From Pseudomonas mosselii (GTDB lineage: Bacteria > Pseudomonadota > Gammaproteobacteria > Pseudomonadales > Pseudomonadaceae), in NCBI RefSeq assembly GCF_019823065.1, contig NZ_CP081966.1:830001-894000 (forward strand): a stretch of 64,000 bases of DNA, given 5' to 3'. This document shows positions 11,962-20,344 of the stretch, piece by piece. The notes beneath the pieces were generated by a model. It worked only from the letters and a program-made list of their open reading frames with translations. It had not been told where the DNA came from and did no database searches. The position numbers and the translations under genes were made by a program. The number at the start of each line of letters is the position of its first letter. Positions within the stretch are counted from its first letter, which is position 1.

Positions 11962-13229
11962 AACGTTCAGCCAGGCGCTTCAGCCGGCCGACCCTGCGCG
12001 CCGTGCTCGGGCGGGGACACCTGAGCGTGGCCTTGCTGGCCGCGGGCCTGGCCGGGGTGCTGGTGACCCTGCTCGGGGTGGCGGCGCTGCGCGTCTATGC
12101 CAACCACAACCTGCACCTGATCGCCCGCTCCATCAACTACACCGTCGAGGCCGCCGTGGTCTTCGACGACAGTGCCGCGGCCAACGAGGCCCTGGCGCTG
12201 ATCGCGTCCACCGAAGAAGTGGCCGACGCCAAGGTGTACGACAACGATGGCGACCTGCTCGCCCACTGGCAACGCGACGAGCAGGGGGTAATGGCGCAGT
12301 TGCAGTCCCAGGTGGCGCGCAGCCTGCTGGAGGAACCGATCAACATGCCGGTGCAGCACATGGGCCAGCGGGTCGGCCATATCGAGCTGACCGGGCAGGG
12401 TGGCAGCCTGGTGCGCTTCCTGCTCAGCGGGCTGGTGGGCATTCTGGTGTGCACGGTGCTCAGCGCGGTGCTGGCGCTGTACCTGTCGCGACGCCTGTTC
12501 GGCGATATCATCCGCCCCTTGCGTAACCTGGCCAGCGTTGCCCACGCCGCGCGGCGCGAGCGCAGTTTCGACCGGCGGGTGCCGCAGACCCAAATCGCCG
12601 AGCTCAACGAGCTGGGCAATGACTTCAATGCCCTGCTCGATGAGCTGGAGGTCTGGCAGAGCCATTTGCAGAGCGAGAACGAAAGCCTCGCCCACCAGGC
12701 CAGCCATGACAGCCTCACTGGCCTGCCCAACCGCGCGTTCTTCGAAGGGCGGCTGAGCCGCAGCCTGCGCAATGCCGCACGTACCGAAGACCATCTGGCG
12801 CTGTTGTTCCTCGACAGCGACCACTTCAAGCAGATCAACGACAGCCTCGGCCATGCGGTGGGGGACGAAGTGCTGATCAGCGTGGCCAGCCGCGTGCGTG
12901 CGCAACTGCGCGAGCATGACCTGGTGGCGCGCCTGGGCGGCGACGAGTTTGCCGTGCTGCTGACCCCGCTGCACTCGCGCGAGGATGCCCAGCGCATCGC
13001 CGAGAAGATTGTCGCCAGCATGAAGCTGCCGGTGCAGCTTGAGGATGGCACCAGCCTGACCACCTCGCTGAGCGTCGGTATCGCCTATTACCCGGACGAT
13101 GGCCGTGACCCGGCCAGTCTGCTCAATGCCGCCGATGCGGCGATGTACCAGGCCAAGCGCAATCGCCGTGGCCATTGGCAAGTGGCGCAGACGGAACGCT
13201 GCGCCACTGATGCAAAGAACAGGAGCTGA
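11958..13229 (+). CDS. yfiN: YfiN/TpbB diguanylate cyclase
   Basis: This inner-membrane enzyme makes c-di-GMP and promotes biofilm and small-colony growth when freed from YfiR. The 423-residue protein has an N-terminal transmembrane helix, a periplasmic sensor of about 120 residues, a second helix near residue 155, a HAMP linker, and a C-terminal GGDEF domain. The active-site motif GGDEF is intact near residue 330, and REHD five residues before it has the RxxD form of a product-inhibition site. It is coupled to yfiR by an ATGA overlap and is followed 3 bases later by yfiB, which gives the complete yfiRNB module. Confidence 0.94.
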   Translation: MKRSARRFSRPTLRAVLGRGHLSVALLAAGLAGVLVTLLGVAALRVYANHNLHLIARSINYTVEAAVVFDDSAAANEALALIASTEEVADAKVYDNDGDLLAHWQRDEQGVMAQLQSQVARSLLEEPINMPVQHMGQRVGHIELTGQGGSLVRFLLSGLVGILVCTVLSAVLALYLSRRLFGDIIRPLRNLASVAHAARRERSFDRRVPQTQIAELNELGNDFNALLDELEVWQSHLQSENESLAHQASHDSLTGLPNRAFFEGRLSRSLRNAARTEDHLALLFLDSDHFKQINDSLGHAVGDEVLISVASRVRAQLREHDLVARLGGDEFAVLLTPLHSREDAQRIAEKIVASMKLPVQLEDGTSLTTSLSVGIAYYPDDGRDPASLLNAADAAMYQAKRNRRGHWQVAQTERCATDAKNRS

Positions 13230-13232
13230 ACC

Positions 13233-13733
13233 GTGACCAAGCGTTTTTCCGTGCTGCGTTTCCCGTTAATCACCCTGCTGCTGGCGCTACTGGCTCTGGC
13301 CGGCTGCCAGAGCGTACCGCCCAAGGGACTGACCCCCGAGCAGGTCGCCGTGCTCAAGCGCGAGGGCTTCGCCCCGACCGACGAGGGTTGGGCGTTCGAC
13401 CTGTCCGGCAAGGTGCTGTTCGGCAGTGACCTGGACAGCCTCAACAGCGCCAGCGAGTCGATCGTCGAGCGTATCGGCAAGGCGCTGCTGTCGGTGGATA
13501 TCCAGCGTGTGCGCATCGATGGCCATGCCGACGCCTCGGGCAAGGCCGCCTACAACCAGCAGCTCTCCGAGCGCCGTGCCCAGAGCGTGGCCAAGGCCTT
13601 GATCGGCATCGGCATGCAGCCGCAGAACATCCAGACCCGCGGCATGGGCAGCAGCCAGCCGGTGGCGGACAACCGCACCGCGGCAGGGCGCATGGAGAAT
13701 CGGCGGGTGTCGATCGTGGTGGCGTCGGACTGA
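13233..13733 (+). CDS. yfiB: YfiB, OmpA-like outer-membrane lipoprotein that sequesters YfiR
   Basis: YfiB binds YfiR at the outer membrane and peptidoglycan, relieving YfiN. The 166-residue protein starts at GTG 13233 behind aggag. It has a lipoprotein signal with lipobox LAGC (Cys 25) and a C-terminal OmpA/peptidoglycan-binding domain (FGSDLDSL through NRRVSIVVASD). Leu 41 and Trp 53 in the linker likely correspond to residues 43 and 55, which I recall as controlling YfiR capture in P. aeruginosa. It ends the yfiRNB operon and is convergent with the LysR gene that follows. Confidence 0.93.
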   Translation: MTKRFSVLRFPLITLLLALLALAGCQSVPPKGLTPEQVAVLKREGFAPTDEGWAFDLSGKVLFGSDLDSLNSASESIVERIGKALLSVDIQRVRIDGHADASGKAAYNQQLSERRAQSVAKALIGIGMQPQNIQTRGMGSSQPVADNRTAAGRMENRRVSIVVASD

Positions 13734-13771
13734 GTGCTGCATGCCATCCATTGCGGGGCAAGCCCTCAAGT

Positions 13772-14722
13772 TCAACCCTGGGCGAATTTCATCTCGCGGG
13801 TTTCGCCCATCAGCAACGGCGCATTGGCCTCGGTCACCTCGCGAATGTAATCCCATAGCAGGGTGATCCGCTTGAGCTTGCGCAGATCCTCCCGGCAGTA
13901 CATCCAGAACTGCCGCGTCACCTCGATCTCCTCCGGTAGCAGCGTCACCAGTCGCGGATCCTGCGCCGCCAGGAAGCACGGCAGGATCGCCAGCCCGCGT
14001 CCCTGCAAGGCCGCCGTGTACTGGGCGATCACGCTGGTGCTGCGCAGGTGCGCGTTGGCGTTGGGGATCAGGTTGGCCAGGTACAGCAGCTCCGAGCTGA
14101 ACGCCAGGTCGTCCACGTAGCTGATGAACGGATGGCGGCCCAGGTCGGCGATCTCGCGGATCGGCTCGTGGTTGTCCAGATAGTCCTGGGTCGCATACAG
14201 GCGCAGGCGGTAGTCGCACAGCTTGCAGCACACATAAGGCCCATGTTCCGGACGTTCCAGGGCGATGACGATATCGGCCTCGCGTTTGGACAGGCTGATG
14301 AAGTGCGGCAGCGGCAGGATATCCACCGAGATCGCCGGCCAGGCATCGACGAAGTGGCTCAGTTGCGCAGTGACGAAGAAGCTGCCAAAGCCTTCGGTGC
14401 AGCCCATGCGCACATGCCCCGACAATGCCACGCCCGAACCCGAGACCTGCTCGCAGGCCATGTGCAGGGTGCTCTCGATCGACTCGGCATAGCCCAGCAG
14501 GCGCTGGCCCTCGGCGGTGAGCACGAAGCCGTTGGTCCGTGATTTTTCGAACAGCAAAGTGCCCAGCGCCCCTTCCAGTGAACCGATGCGCCGCGACACC
14601 GTGGTGTAGTCCACGGCCAGGCGCTTGGCCGCACTGCTGGCCTTGCGGGTGCGCGCCACCTCAAGAAAGAACTTGAGGTCGTCCCAGTTCAGCGCGCTCA
14701 GGGAGGTGAGGTCTTTTTGCAT
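13772..14722 (-). CDS. LysR-family regulator divergent from mmsAB
   Basis: A 316-residue LysR-type transcription factor. The N-terminal winged helix-turn-helix (LNWDDLKFFLEVARTRKASS onward) is followed by a substrate-binding domain. The start at 14722 (MQKDLTSLSALNW) is preferred, because an upstream extension to 14863 would run into the mmsA leader and looks non-coding. The gene is transcribed away from mmsA across a 131-base gap, the usual arrangement for a LysR activator and its target. It is therefore a good candidate controller of valine catabolism. P. aeruginosa uses the AraC-type MmsR instead, so the regulator class differs. The ligand is unknown. Confidence 0.88.
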   Translation of the reverse strand: MQKDLTSLSALNWDDLKFFLEVARTRKASSAAKRLAVDYTTVSRRIGSLEGALGTLLFEKSRTNGFVLTAEGQRLLGYAESIESTLHMACEQVSGSGVALSGHVRMGCTEGFGSFFVTAQLSHFVDAWPAISVDILPLPHFISLSKREADIVIALERPEHGPYVCCKLCDYRLRLYATQDYLDNHEPIREIADLGRHPFISYVDDLAFSSELLYLANLIPNANAHLRSTSVIAQYTAALQGRGLAILPCFLAAQDPRLVTLLPEEIEVTRQFWMYCREDLRKLKRITLLWDYIREVTEANAPLLMGETREMKFAQG

Positions 14723-14753
14723 GATGATCCGGTTTTTTTGTGCATTCTTGTTG

Positions 14754-14767
14754 GATGTTTGCACATC
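14754..14767. promoter_or_regulatory. Dyad operator candidate between LysR gene and mmsA
   Basis: The sequence GATGTTTGCACATC has arms GATGT and ACATC around four bases. It lies in the 131-base divergent gap, 87 bases before the mmsA start. Size and place suit a LysR-type recognition site, but no binding evidence is visible. Confidence 0.4.
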
Positions 14768-14853
14768 TATACTCGAACTCAGCCCCTGAGCGCCACCCCG
14801 TTCGCTGCGGCGTAGGCGTCCTCGTTCCGACAATAATTCCAAGGAGAGCGCAG

Positions 14854-16380
14854 ATGAACGCACCCCAGACGCCCGACCAGACCAAGGTCGAGCAGGTCAA
14901 GCTGCTGATCGACGGCCAATGGGTCGAGTCCAAGACCACCGAATGGCGCGACATCGTCAATCCGGCGACCCAGCAAGTGCTGGCGCGGGTGCCGTTCGCC
15001 ACCGTCGAAGAAGTCAACGCCGCCGTGGCCGCCGCCGAGCGCGCCTTCAAGACCTGGCGCGACACCCCGATCGGCGCGCGCATGCGCATCATGCTCAAGC
15101 TGCAGGCGCTGATCCGCGAACACAGCAAGCGCATCGCCGTGACCCTCAGCGCCGAACAGGGCAAGACCCTCGCCGACGCCGAGGGCGATATCTTCCGTGG
15201 CCTGGAGGTGGTCGAGCACGCCGCCTCCATCGGCACCCTGCAGATGGGCGAGTTCGCCGAGAACGTCGCCGGCGGTGTCGACACCTACACCCTGCGCCAG
15301 CCGATCGGCGTGTGCGCCGGCATCACCCCGTTCAACTTCCCGGCGATGATCCCGCTGTGGATGTTCCCGATGGCCATCGTCTGCGGCAACACCTTCGTGC
15401 TCAAGCCGTCCGAGCAGGACCCGCTGTCGACCATGATGCTGGTCGAGCTGGCGCTGGAAGCTGGCATCCCGGCCGGCGTGCTCAACGTGGTGCACGGCGG
15501 CAAGCAGGTGGTCGACACGATCTGCACCCACCAGGACATCAAGGCGATCTCGTTCGTTGGCTCGACCGAAGTCGGCACCCACGTCTACAACCTGGGCAGC
15601 CAGCACGGCAAGCGCGTGCAGTCGATGATGGGCGCCAAGAACCATGCCGTGGTGCTGCCCGACGCCAACCGCACCCAGACCATCAACGCCCTGGTCGGCG
15701 CCGCCTTCGGCGCGGCCGGCCAGCGCTGCATGGCCACCTCCGTGGCGGTGCTGGTGGGCAAGGCCCGCGAATGGCTGCCGGATATCAAGGAAGCGGCGAG
15801 CAAGCTCAAGGTCAACGCCGGCAACGAGCCGGGCACCGATGTCGGCCCGGTGGTTTCCAAGCGTGCCAAGGAGCGTGTGCTGGGCCTGATCGAAAGCGGC
15901 ATCAAGGAAGGCGCCAAGCTCGAACTGGACGGCCGCGATGTGAAGGTGCCGGGCTACGAGCAGGGCAACTTCGTCGGCCCGACCCTGTTCTCCGGGGTGA
16001 AGACCGACATGCAGGTCTACACCCAGGAAATCTTCGGCCCGGTGCTGGTGACCCTGGAGGTCGACACCCTCGACGAGGCCATCGCCCTGGTCAACGCCAA
16101 CCCGTTCGGCAACGGCACCGGCCTGTTCACCCAGAGCGGCGCGGCGGCGCGCAAGTTCCAGAGCGAGATCGATATCGGCCAGGTCGGCATCAACATCCCG
16201 ATCCCGGTGCCGGTGCCGTTCTTCAGCTTCACCGGTTCCCGTGGCTCCAAGCTCGGCGACCTCGGCCCGTACGGCAAGCAGGTGGTGCAGTTCTACACTC
16301 AGACCAAGACCGTCACCGCCCGCTGGTTCGACGACGACAGCGTCAATGACGGTGTGAACACCACCATCAGCCTGCGCTAA
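14854..16380 (+). CDS. mmsA: Methylmalonate-semialdehyde dehydrogenase (CoA-acylating)
   Basis: MmsA oxidises methylmalonate or malonate semialdehyde to propionyl-CoA or acetyl-CoA with NAD and CoA, in valine, thymine and beta-alanine breakdown. The 508-residue protein starts at ATG 14854 behind aaggagag. It shows the aldehyde dehydrogenase fold with the catalytic cysteine in GQRCMA (about residue 292), FVGSTEVG as the coenzyme-binding turn, and a C-terminal segment typical of the CoA-dependent subfamily. The 38 extra codons back to 14740 overlap the regulator leader and are rejected. mmsB follows 10 bases after the stop, so the pair is an operon. Confidence 0.96.
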   Translation: MNAPQTPDQTKVEQVKLLIDGQWVESKTTEWRDIVNPATQQVLARVPFATVEEVNAAVAAAERAFKTWRDTPIGARMRIMLKLQALIREHSKRIAVTLSAEQGKTLADAEGDIFRGLEVVEHAASIGTLQMGEFAENVAGGVDTYTLRQPIGVCAGITPFNFPAMIPLWMFPMAIVCGNTFVLKPSEQDPLSTMMLVELALEAGIPAGVLNVVHGGKQVVDTICTHQDIKAISFVGSTEVGTHVYNLGSQHGKRVQSMMGAKNHAVVLPDANRTQTINALVGAAFGAAGQRCMATSVAVLVGKAREWLPDIKEAASKLKVNAGNEPGTDVGPVVSKRAKERVLGLIESGIKEGAKLELDGRDVKVPGYEQGNFVGPTLFSGVKTDMQVYTQEIFGPVLVTLEVDTLDEAIALVNANPFGNGTGLFTQSGAAARKFQSEIDIGQVGINIPIPVPVPFFSFTGSRGSKLGDLGPYGKQVVQFYTQTKTVTARWFDDDSVNDGVNTTISLR

Positions 16381-16390
16381 GGAGAACGCC

Positions 16391-17281
16391 ATGCGTATCG
16401 CTTTCATCGGCCTGGGCAACATGGGCGCGCCCATGGCCCGCAACCTGATCAAGGCCGGGCACCAACTGAACTTGTTCGACCTGAACAAGACCGTGCTGGC
16501 CGAACTCGCGGAGCTGGGTGGCCAGGTCAGCACGTCACCCAAGGACGCAGCCGCCAACAGCGAGCTGGTGATCACCATGCTGCCGGCCGCCGCCCATGTG
16601 CGCGGCGTGTACCTGGATGAAGAAACCGGCGTGCTGGCTGGCATCCGCCCCGGCACTCCGACCGTGGACTGCAGCACCATCGACCCGCAGACCGCCCGTG
16701 AGGTCTCCAAGGCTGCAGCGGCCAAGGGTATCGACATGGGCGATGCGCCGGTTTCCGGTGGTACCGGCGGCGCGGCGGCCGGCACCCTGACCTTCATGGT
16801 CGGCGCCAGCGCAGAGCTGTTCGCCACGCTCAAGCCGGTGCTGGAGCAGATGGGCCGCAATATCGTGCACTGCGGCGAGGTCGGTACCGGCCAGATCGCC
16901 AAAATCTGCAACAACCTGCTGCTGGGCATCTCGATGATCGGTGTGTCCGAGGCCATGGCCCTGGGCAATGCGCTGGGCATCGACACCAAGGTGTTGGCCG
17001 GCATCATCAACAGCTCCACCGGGCGTTGCTGGAGTTCGGATACCTACAACCCATGGCCGGGCATCATCGAGACCGCCCCGGCTTCGCGCGGCTACACCGG
17101 CGGCTTCGGTGCCGAGCTGATGCTCAAGGACCTGGGGCTGGCCACCGAGGCCGCGCGCCAGGCGCACCAGCCGGTGATCCTCGGCGCCGTGGCCCAGCAG
17201 CTGTACCAGGCCATGAGCCTGCGCGGCGAAGGCGGCAAGGATTTCTCGGCGATCGTCGAGGGGTACCGCAAGAAGGATTGA
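16391..17281 (+). CDS. mmsB: 3-hydroxyisobutyrate dehydrogenase
   Basis: MmsB oxidises 3-hydroxyisobutyrate to methylmalonate semialdehyde, the step before MmsA in valine catabolism. The 296-residue protein begins with the NAD-binding motif FIGLGNMGAPMARNL, contains the substrate-binding signature DAPVSGGTGGAAAGTL near residue 120, and carries the catalytic lysine in the segment GQIAKICNNLLLG. All family signatures are present. It follows mmsA by 10 bases behind an aaggagaac site. A 9-base-pair hairpin at 17314-17348, followed by a T-run near 17365, may end the transcript. Confidence 0.96.
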   Translation: MRIAFIGLGNMGAPMARNLIKAGHQLNLFDLNKTVLAELAELGGQVSTSPKDAAANSELVITMLPAAAHVRGVYLDEETGVLAGIRPGTPTVDCSTIDPQTAREVSKAAAAKGIDMGDAPVSGGTGGAAAGTLTFMVGASAELFATLKPVLEQMGRNIVHCGEVGTGQIAKICNNLLLGISMIGVSEAMALGNALGIDTKVLAGIINSSTGRCWSSDTYNPWPGIIETAPASRGYTGGFGAELMLKDLGLATEAARQAHQPVILGAVAQQLYQAMSLRGEGGKDFSAIVEGYRKKD

Positions 17282-17313
17282 CGAGCGAGTGGACTTGATC
17301 GCGGGCCGGGTGG

Positions 17314-17372
17314 CCCTTCCCCTTGTAACTGCGCACCTTGGGGAAGGGACATCGGGTTCGCGATTTTTTTTG
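17314..17372 (+). terminator. Possible terminator after mmsB
   Basis: cccttcccc (17314-17322) pairs with ggggaaggg (17340-17348) around a 17-base loop, with a run of eight or more T's about 15 bases further on. The loop is large and the T-run distant, so this is only a tentative terminator. Confidence 0.35.
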
Positions 17373-17397
17373 CAAGCTGTGTGAGCGTGGGAGCGGG

Positions 17398-17742
17398 TCA
17401 GGCGAAGACGAAGTACTTGCGCACCGTCTCGACCACTTCCCAGGTCCCCTTCATCCCCGGTTCGATCACGAACACATCACCTGCTTTGAGGTGTTTCGGC
17501 TCCTCGCCTTCCGGGGTGACGATGCAATAGCCATCGAGGAAATGGCAGTACTCCCACTTTTCATAGTTGACCTCGAACTTGCCCGGCGTGCAGATCCAGG
17601 TGCCCATGATCTTGCTGCCGTCGGCTGACAGGTAGGCATTGAGGTTGACGGTGTGCGGGTCGCCGCCGATGCGCTTCCACTTGGTTGCGTCGACCACCGG
17701 GGTCGGGCAGGTTTCGCGCAGGACGGTGATGAAATCGGACAT
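17398..17742 (-). CDS. Cupin-domain protein (DUF861/Cupin_3 type)
   Basis: A 114-residue single-domain cupin. The two cupin motifs can be seen around KFEVNYEKWEYCHFLDG and LKAGDVFVIEPGMKGTWEV. The double-stranded beta-helix matches the ureidoglycine-aminohydrolase-like Cupin_3 group. Members of this group are often annotated only as cupins and have no single known reaction. The gene lies 97 bases after the last gene of the lipid operon on the same strand and is convergent with mmsB. I cannot tell whether it is part of that operon. The start is ATG 17742, with a gga-type site upstream. Confidence 0.82.
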   Translation of the reverse strand: MSDFITVLRETCPTPVVDATKWKRIGGDPHTVNLNAYLSADGSKIMGTWICTPGKFEVNYEKWEYCHFLDGYCIVTPEGEEPKHLKAGDVFVIEPGMKGTWEVVETVRKYFVFA

Positions 17743-17839
17743 GGCGTGGCTCCAGGCATGTGGGGGAGATGACGCACCACCTTAGGGCCATCACCACGCC
17801 TGCAGTTGCCTGGGGTCGACACCCAACTGTCTGTGCGCG

Positions 17840-18352
17840 CTATGCGGGGTATGGATCTTGCGCAGCAGTGGGCTGAAGCCGACTACGCAGGGCAGCGATC
17901 ACCTCGGGTACACCCCGCCCGGGTACTGCTGGTGGTGTCGGGCTTTCCCCGAACTCCCGCCAGATGAACAAGGTCAGCTCCGCGCCGTCGGTCTTGGACA
18001 GCGGCTGTTCCATTGAGCCGAATTGCTGCAGCGAGCGGTAGCGCTCATCGCGCCAGAACAGCGCTTCGACCCAGTCGTATACCGGGATGAAGTGAAAGTG
18101 CAGGGGATGCCCTGGTACATGCCCGAAGCGCCCGATGTACAGCCATTTGGGCGCCAGCTCCTGCTCCATGGCACCTTGCATCCTGCCCATCAGCAGGCCC
18201 ATGTCTGCCAGGGCTTCGCCTGGCAGCTCCGCGAGGCTGGCGACGCCAGCCCGCGAACCGAGCATCAGGTAGCCGGGCAGGTGCGAGGCCAGGTGATGAT
18301 TGACGACCCAGTGCGCGCTTTCATGGACGATGTATTCGACCGGAATCTCCAT
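17840..18352 (-). CDS. HIT-like protein at the end of the lipid operon
   Basis: A 170-residue protein with a HIT (histidine triad) type layout. The segment GYLMLGSRAGVASLAELP resembles the HIT beta-strand and turn before its long helix, and GHPLHFHFIP resembles the catalytic H-x-H-x-H-x-x motif near residue 82. HIT proteins hydrolyse or transfer nucleotidyl groups, for example on dinucleoside polyphosphates or phosphoramidates. The gene begins 4 bases after the CdsA-like gene, so it is very likely co-transcribed with the lipid operon. A role on a nucleotide-linked lipid precursor or by-product is inference only. Confidence 0.7.
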   Translation of the reverse strand: MEIPVEYIVHESAHWVVNHHLASHLPGYLMLGSRAGVASLAELPGEALADMGLLMGRMQGAMEQELAPKWLYIGRFGHVPGHPLHFHFIPVYDWVEALFWRDERYRSLQQFGSMEQPLSKTDGAELTLFIWREFGESPTPPAVPGRGVPEVIAALRSRLQPTAAQDPYPA

Positions 18353-18356
18353 CGCC

Positions 18357-19289
18357 TCACGCCCACCAGTAACGCACGAAGTGGAAGAACACCGGCGCGG
18401 CGAAACACACCGAGTCCATGCGATCGAGCATACCGCCGTGGCCTTCGATCATATGGCCCCAGTCCTTCACGCCGCGGTCGCGCTTGATCGCCGACATCAC
18501 CAGCCCGCCGAAGAAGCCCATGGCATTGACAGTCAAGGCCATCAGCGCCGCCTGCCAGAAGGTGAACGGGGTGATCCAGCACAGCAGGGCGCCGACCAGG
18601 GTGGCCAGCGCCACACCGCCGGCCAGGCCTTCGACGGTCTTCGACGGCGACAGGTTCGGCGCCACCTTGCGCTTGCCGAACAGCTTGCCGCACACGTACT
18701 GCAGCACGTCGCTGATCTGCACCACCAGGATCAGCCAGGCGATCAGCAGCAGGTTGCGACCCTCGTAGCCGGGAATGTCCAGGGTCATCAACGCCGGCAC
18801 CGACGACACGCAGTACACCGCGATCATCAGGCCCCACTGTACCTTGGAGGCGCGCTCGAGGAAGCGCGTGGTGTCGCCGCCGAAGCTGGCCAGGATCGGC
18901 AGCAACAGGAACAGGTACACCGGGATGAAGATACTGAACAGCCCGTACCAGTCCATGGCGATCAGCAGGTACTGCACCGGCAGCGCCACATAGAAAGCCG
19001 CCACCAGCGCCGGGTAGTCGCTGCGTCGGGTCGGGGTGAGGGTCATGAACTCGCGCAGGGCATAGAACGACACGCCGTAGAACAGCACGATCACGCCGTA
19101 CTTGCCGAACAGGAAGGCGATGCCGATCACCAGCACCATCACCCACCAGGCGTTGATGCGCGCGTTGAGGTTGTCGATCACTGCGTGCGGCGCGGGGCCG
19201 GCGCGCCATTTGAGCAGGCGGCCAACCAGGCTGGCGAGCAGCAGCAGGGCGCCGATGCCGGCGAACAGCGACAGGGTGTTGTGATCCAT
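18357..19289 (-). CDS. ynbB: CdsA-like phosphatidate cytidylyltransferase (YnbB-type)
   Basis: This integral membrane enzyme probably makes CDP-diacylglycerol from phosphatidate and CTP. The 310-residue protein has about eight hydrophobic segments and ends with the complete CDS signature SAIKRDRGVKDWGHMIEG followed by HGG and DRMD (near residues 265-290). The C-terminus FVRYWWA resembles E. coli YnbB. It is not the housekeeping cdsA, which in Pseudomonas normally lies with dxr and rseP. It begins one base after the acyltransferase stop and sits in a seven-gene operon with the CDP-alcohol transferase that would consume its product. Confidence 0.9.
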   Translation of the reverse strand: MDHNTLSLFAGIGALLLLASLVGRLLKWRAGPAPHAVIDNLNARINAWWVMVLVIGIAFLFGKYGVIVLFYGVSFYALREFMTLTPTRRSDYPALVAAFYVALPVQYLLIAMDWYGLFSIFIPVYLFLLLPILASFGGDTTRFLERASKVQWGLMIAVYCVSSVPALMTLDIPGYEGRNLLLIAWLILVVQISDVLQYVCGKLFGKRKVAPNLSPSKTVEGLAGGVALATLVGALLCWITPFTFWQAALMALTVNAMGFFGGLVMSAIKRDRGVKDWGHMIEGHGGMLDRMDSVCFAAPVFFHFVRYWWA

Positions 19290-19290
19290 C

Positions 19291-19914
19291 TCAGGCTTCC
19301 TTCGGGGCCAGGTTCAGCAGGGCTTGTCGGGCCCGCTCGAGAAAGGCGTGCTTGCCCTCGTCCGGCTGCAGGTGCAGCGGCTCGCCGAAGCTCAGGGTGC
19401 ACAGCAGTGGCAGCGGCAGGGCGCGACCCTTGGGCATGACCCGGTTGAGGTTGGCGATCCACACCGGCACCAGCTCGACCTGCGGGTTGGCCGAGGCCAG
19501 GTGGAACAGGCCGCTCTTGAATGCCAGCAACGGGTCGTCGGTCAGGTTGCGTGTGCCCTCCGGGAAGAAAATCAGCGAATCGCCCTGGGCGAAAGCATCG
19601 AGTACCGGTTGCAGTGGGTTGCCCTCGCTTGCGCCGTGCTGGCGGTCGATCAGCACGCCGTTGAACACCTGGCGGATCAGGAAGTCGCGGATGCCCGGCT
19701 TGCACCAGTAGTCGGCGCCCGCCACGGGGCGGGTGCGGCGGCGCAGCGGCTCGGGCAGCGCGGCCCACAGCAGCACGAAGTCGCCATGGCTGCTGTGGTT
19801 GGCGAAGTACAGGCGCTGTACCGGCTGCGGCGTGCAGCCCAGCCACAAGGCGCGGGCGCCGGTGATCAGGCGGGCGGCGGAGGTGATGACGAAGGCGGTC
19901 AGGCTGGCGAGCAT
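19291..19914 (-). CDS. PlsC-like 1-acylglycerol-3-phosphate acyltransferase
   Basis: A 207-residue acyltransferase of the PlsC/LPLAT family. Motif I is NHSSHGD (H-x4-D, about residue 40) and motif III is FFPEGTR (about residue 135). The short N-terminal hydrophobic stretch suits a membrane-associated enzyme. Family members acylate lysophosphatidate or related lysolipids. In this operon it could supply phosphatidate to the adjacent CdsA-like enzyme or remodel the final lipid. It follows the small membrane protein by 10 bases and precedes the CdsA-like gene by 1 base. I do not recall an acyltransferase in the E. coli ynbABCD operon, so it looks like an added component. Confidence 0.87.
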   Translation of the reverse strand: MLASLTAFVITSAARLITGARALWLGCTPQPVQRLYFANHSSHGDFVLLWAALPEPLRRRTRPVAGADYWCKPGIRDFLIRQVFNGVLIDRQHGASEGNPLQPVLDAFAQGDSLIFFPEGTRNLTDDPLLAFKSGLFHLASANPQVELVPVWIANLNRVMPKGRALPLPLLCTLSFGEPLHLQPDEGKHAFLERARQALLNLAPKEA

Positions 19915-19924
19915 GGCATTGGTC

Positions 19925-20344
19925 TTATCCGGTGAAGGGGAGGATTAGCATTAATGCGACCTGCAGGGTCAGGCACAGGGCCTGGCGGCGCAGCAGGGCC
20001 AGGGCGGCCCGGCTGCGGGTCGGCCAGTCGCGCGGGTCGCTGGCTGCAGGCTTGAGGCGCAGGTCGAACAGGGCGTGGTCCAGGGCCTGGGTGTCGCCGG
20101 GCAGGTCGCTGCTGGCGCCGATGCGGGCGAACAGGTCGGCGTCCAGGGCGACGCGCAGGGCCCAATACTTGTGGGCCAGGCCGAGCAGCAGCAAGAGGCC
20201 GCAGAGCAGGTGCGGCAACGGCGCCAATGGTAGGCCCAGCAAAGGAGCCAGGGTGCAGGCCAGGGCCAGCAGGGTCAGGCCATCCGACAGGCGCTCCAGC
20301 TGGCGGCCACGGGCGAGCAGGCTGGCGACGAGGAGCAGCCTCAT
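19925..20344 (-). CDS. Hypothetical membrane protein in the lipid operon
   Basis: A 139-residue protein I do not recognise. It has hydrophobic segments near residues 20-50 and 115-136, flanking a charged central region (about 65-110) that would face one side of the membrane. No catalytic motif is visible. It overlaps the YnbD-type gene upstream by four bases (ATGA) and precedes the acyltransferase by 10 bases, so it is part of the operon and probably coupled in translation. A partner or scaffold role for a neighbouring membrane enzyme is a guess from position only. Confidence 0.75.
   Translation of the reverse strand: MRLLLVASLLARGRQLERLSDGLTLLALACTLAPLLGLPLAPLPHLLCGLLLLLGLAHKYWALRVALDADLFARIGASSDLPGDTQALDHALFDLRLKPAASDPRDWPTRSRAALALLRRQALCLTLQVALMLILPFTG

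Noticed and set aside
14779..17019. A 746-codon frame antisense to mmsA and mmsB
   Set aside because: The same shadow effect; the sense genes have all catalytic motifs and operon spacing.
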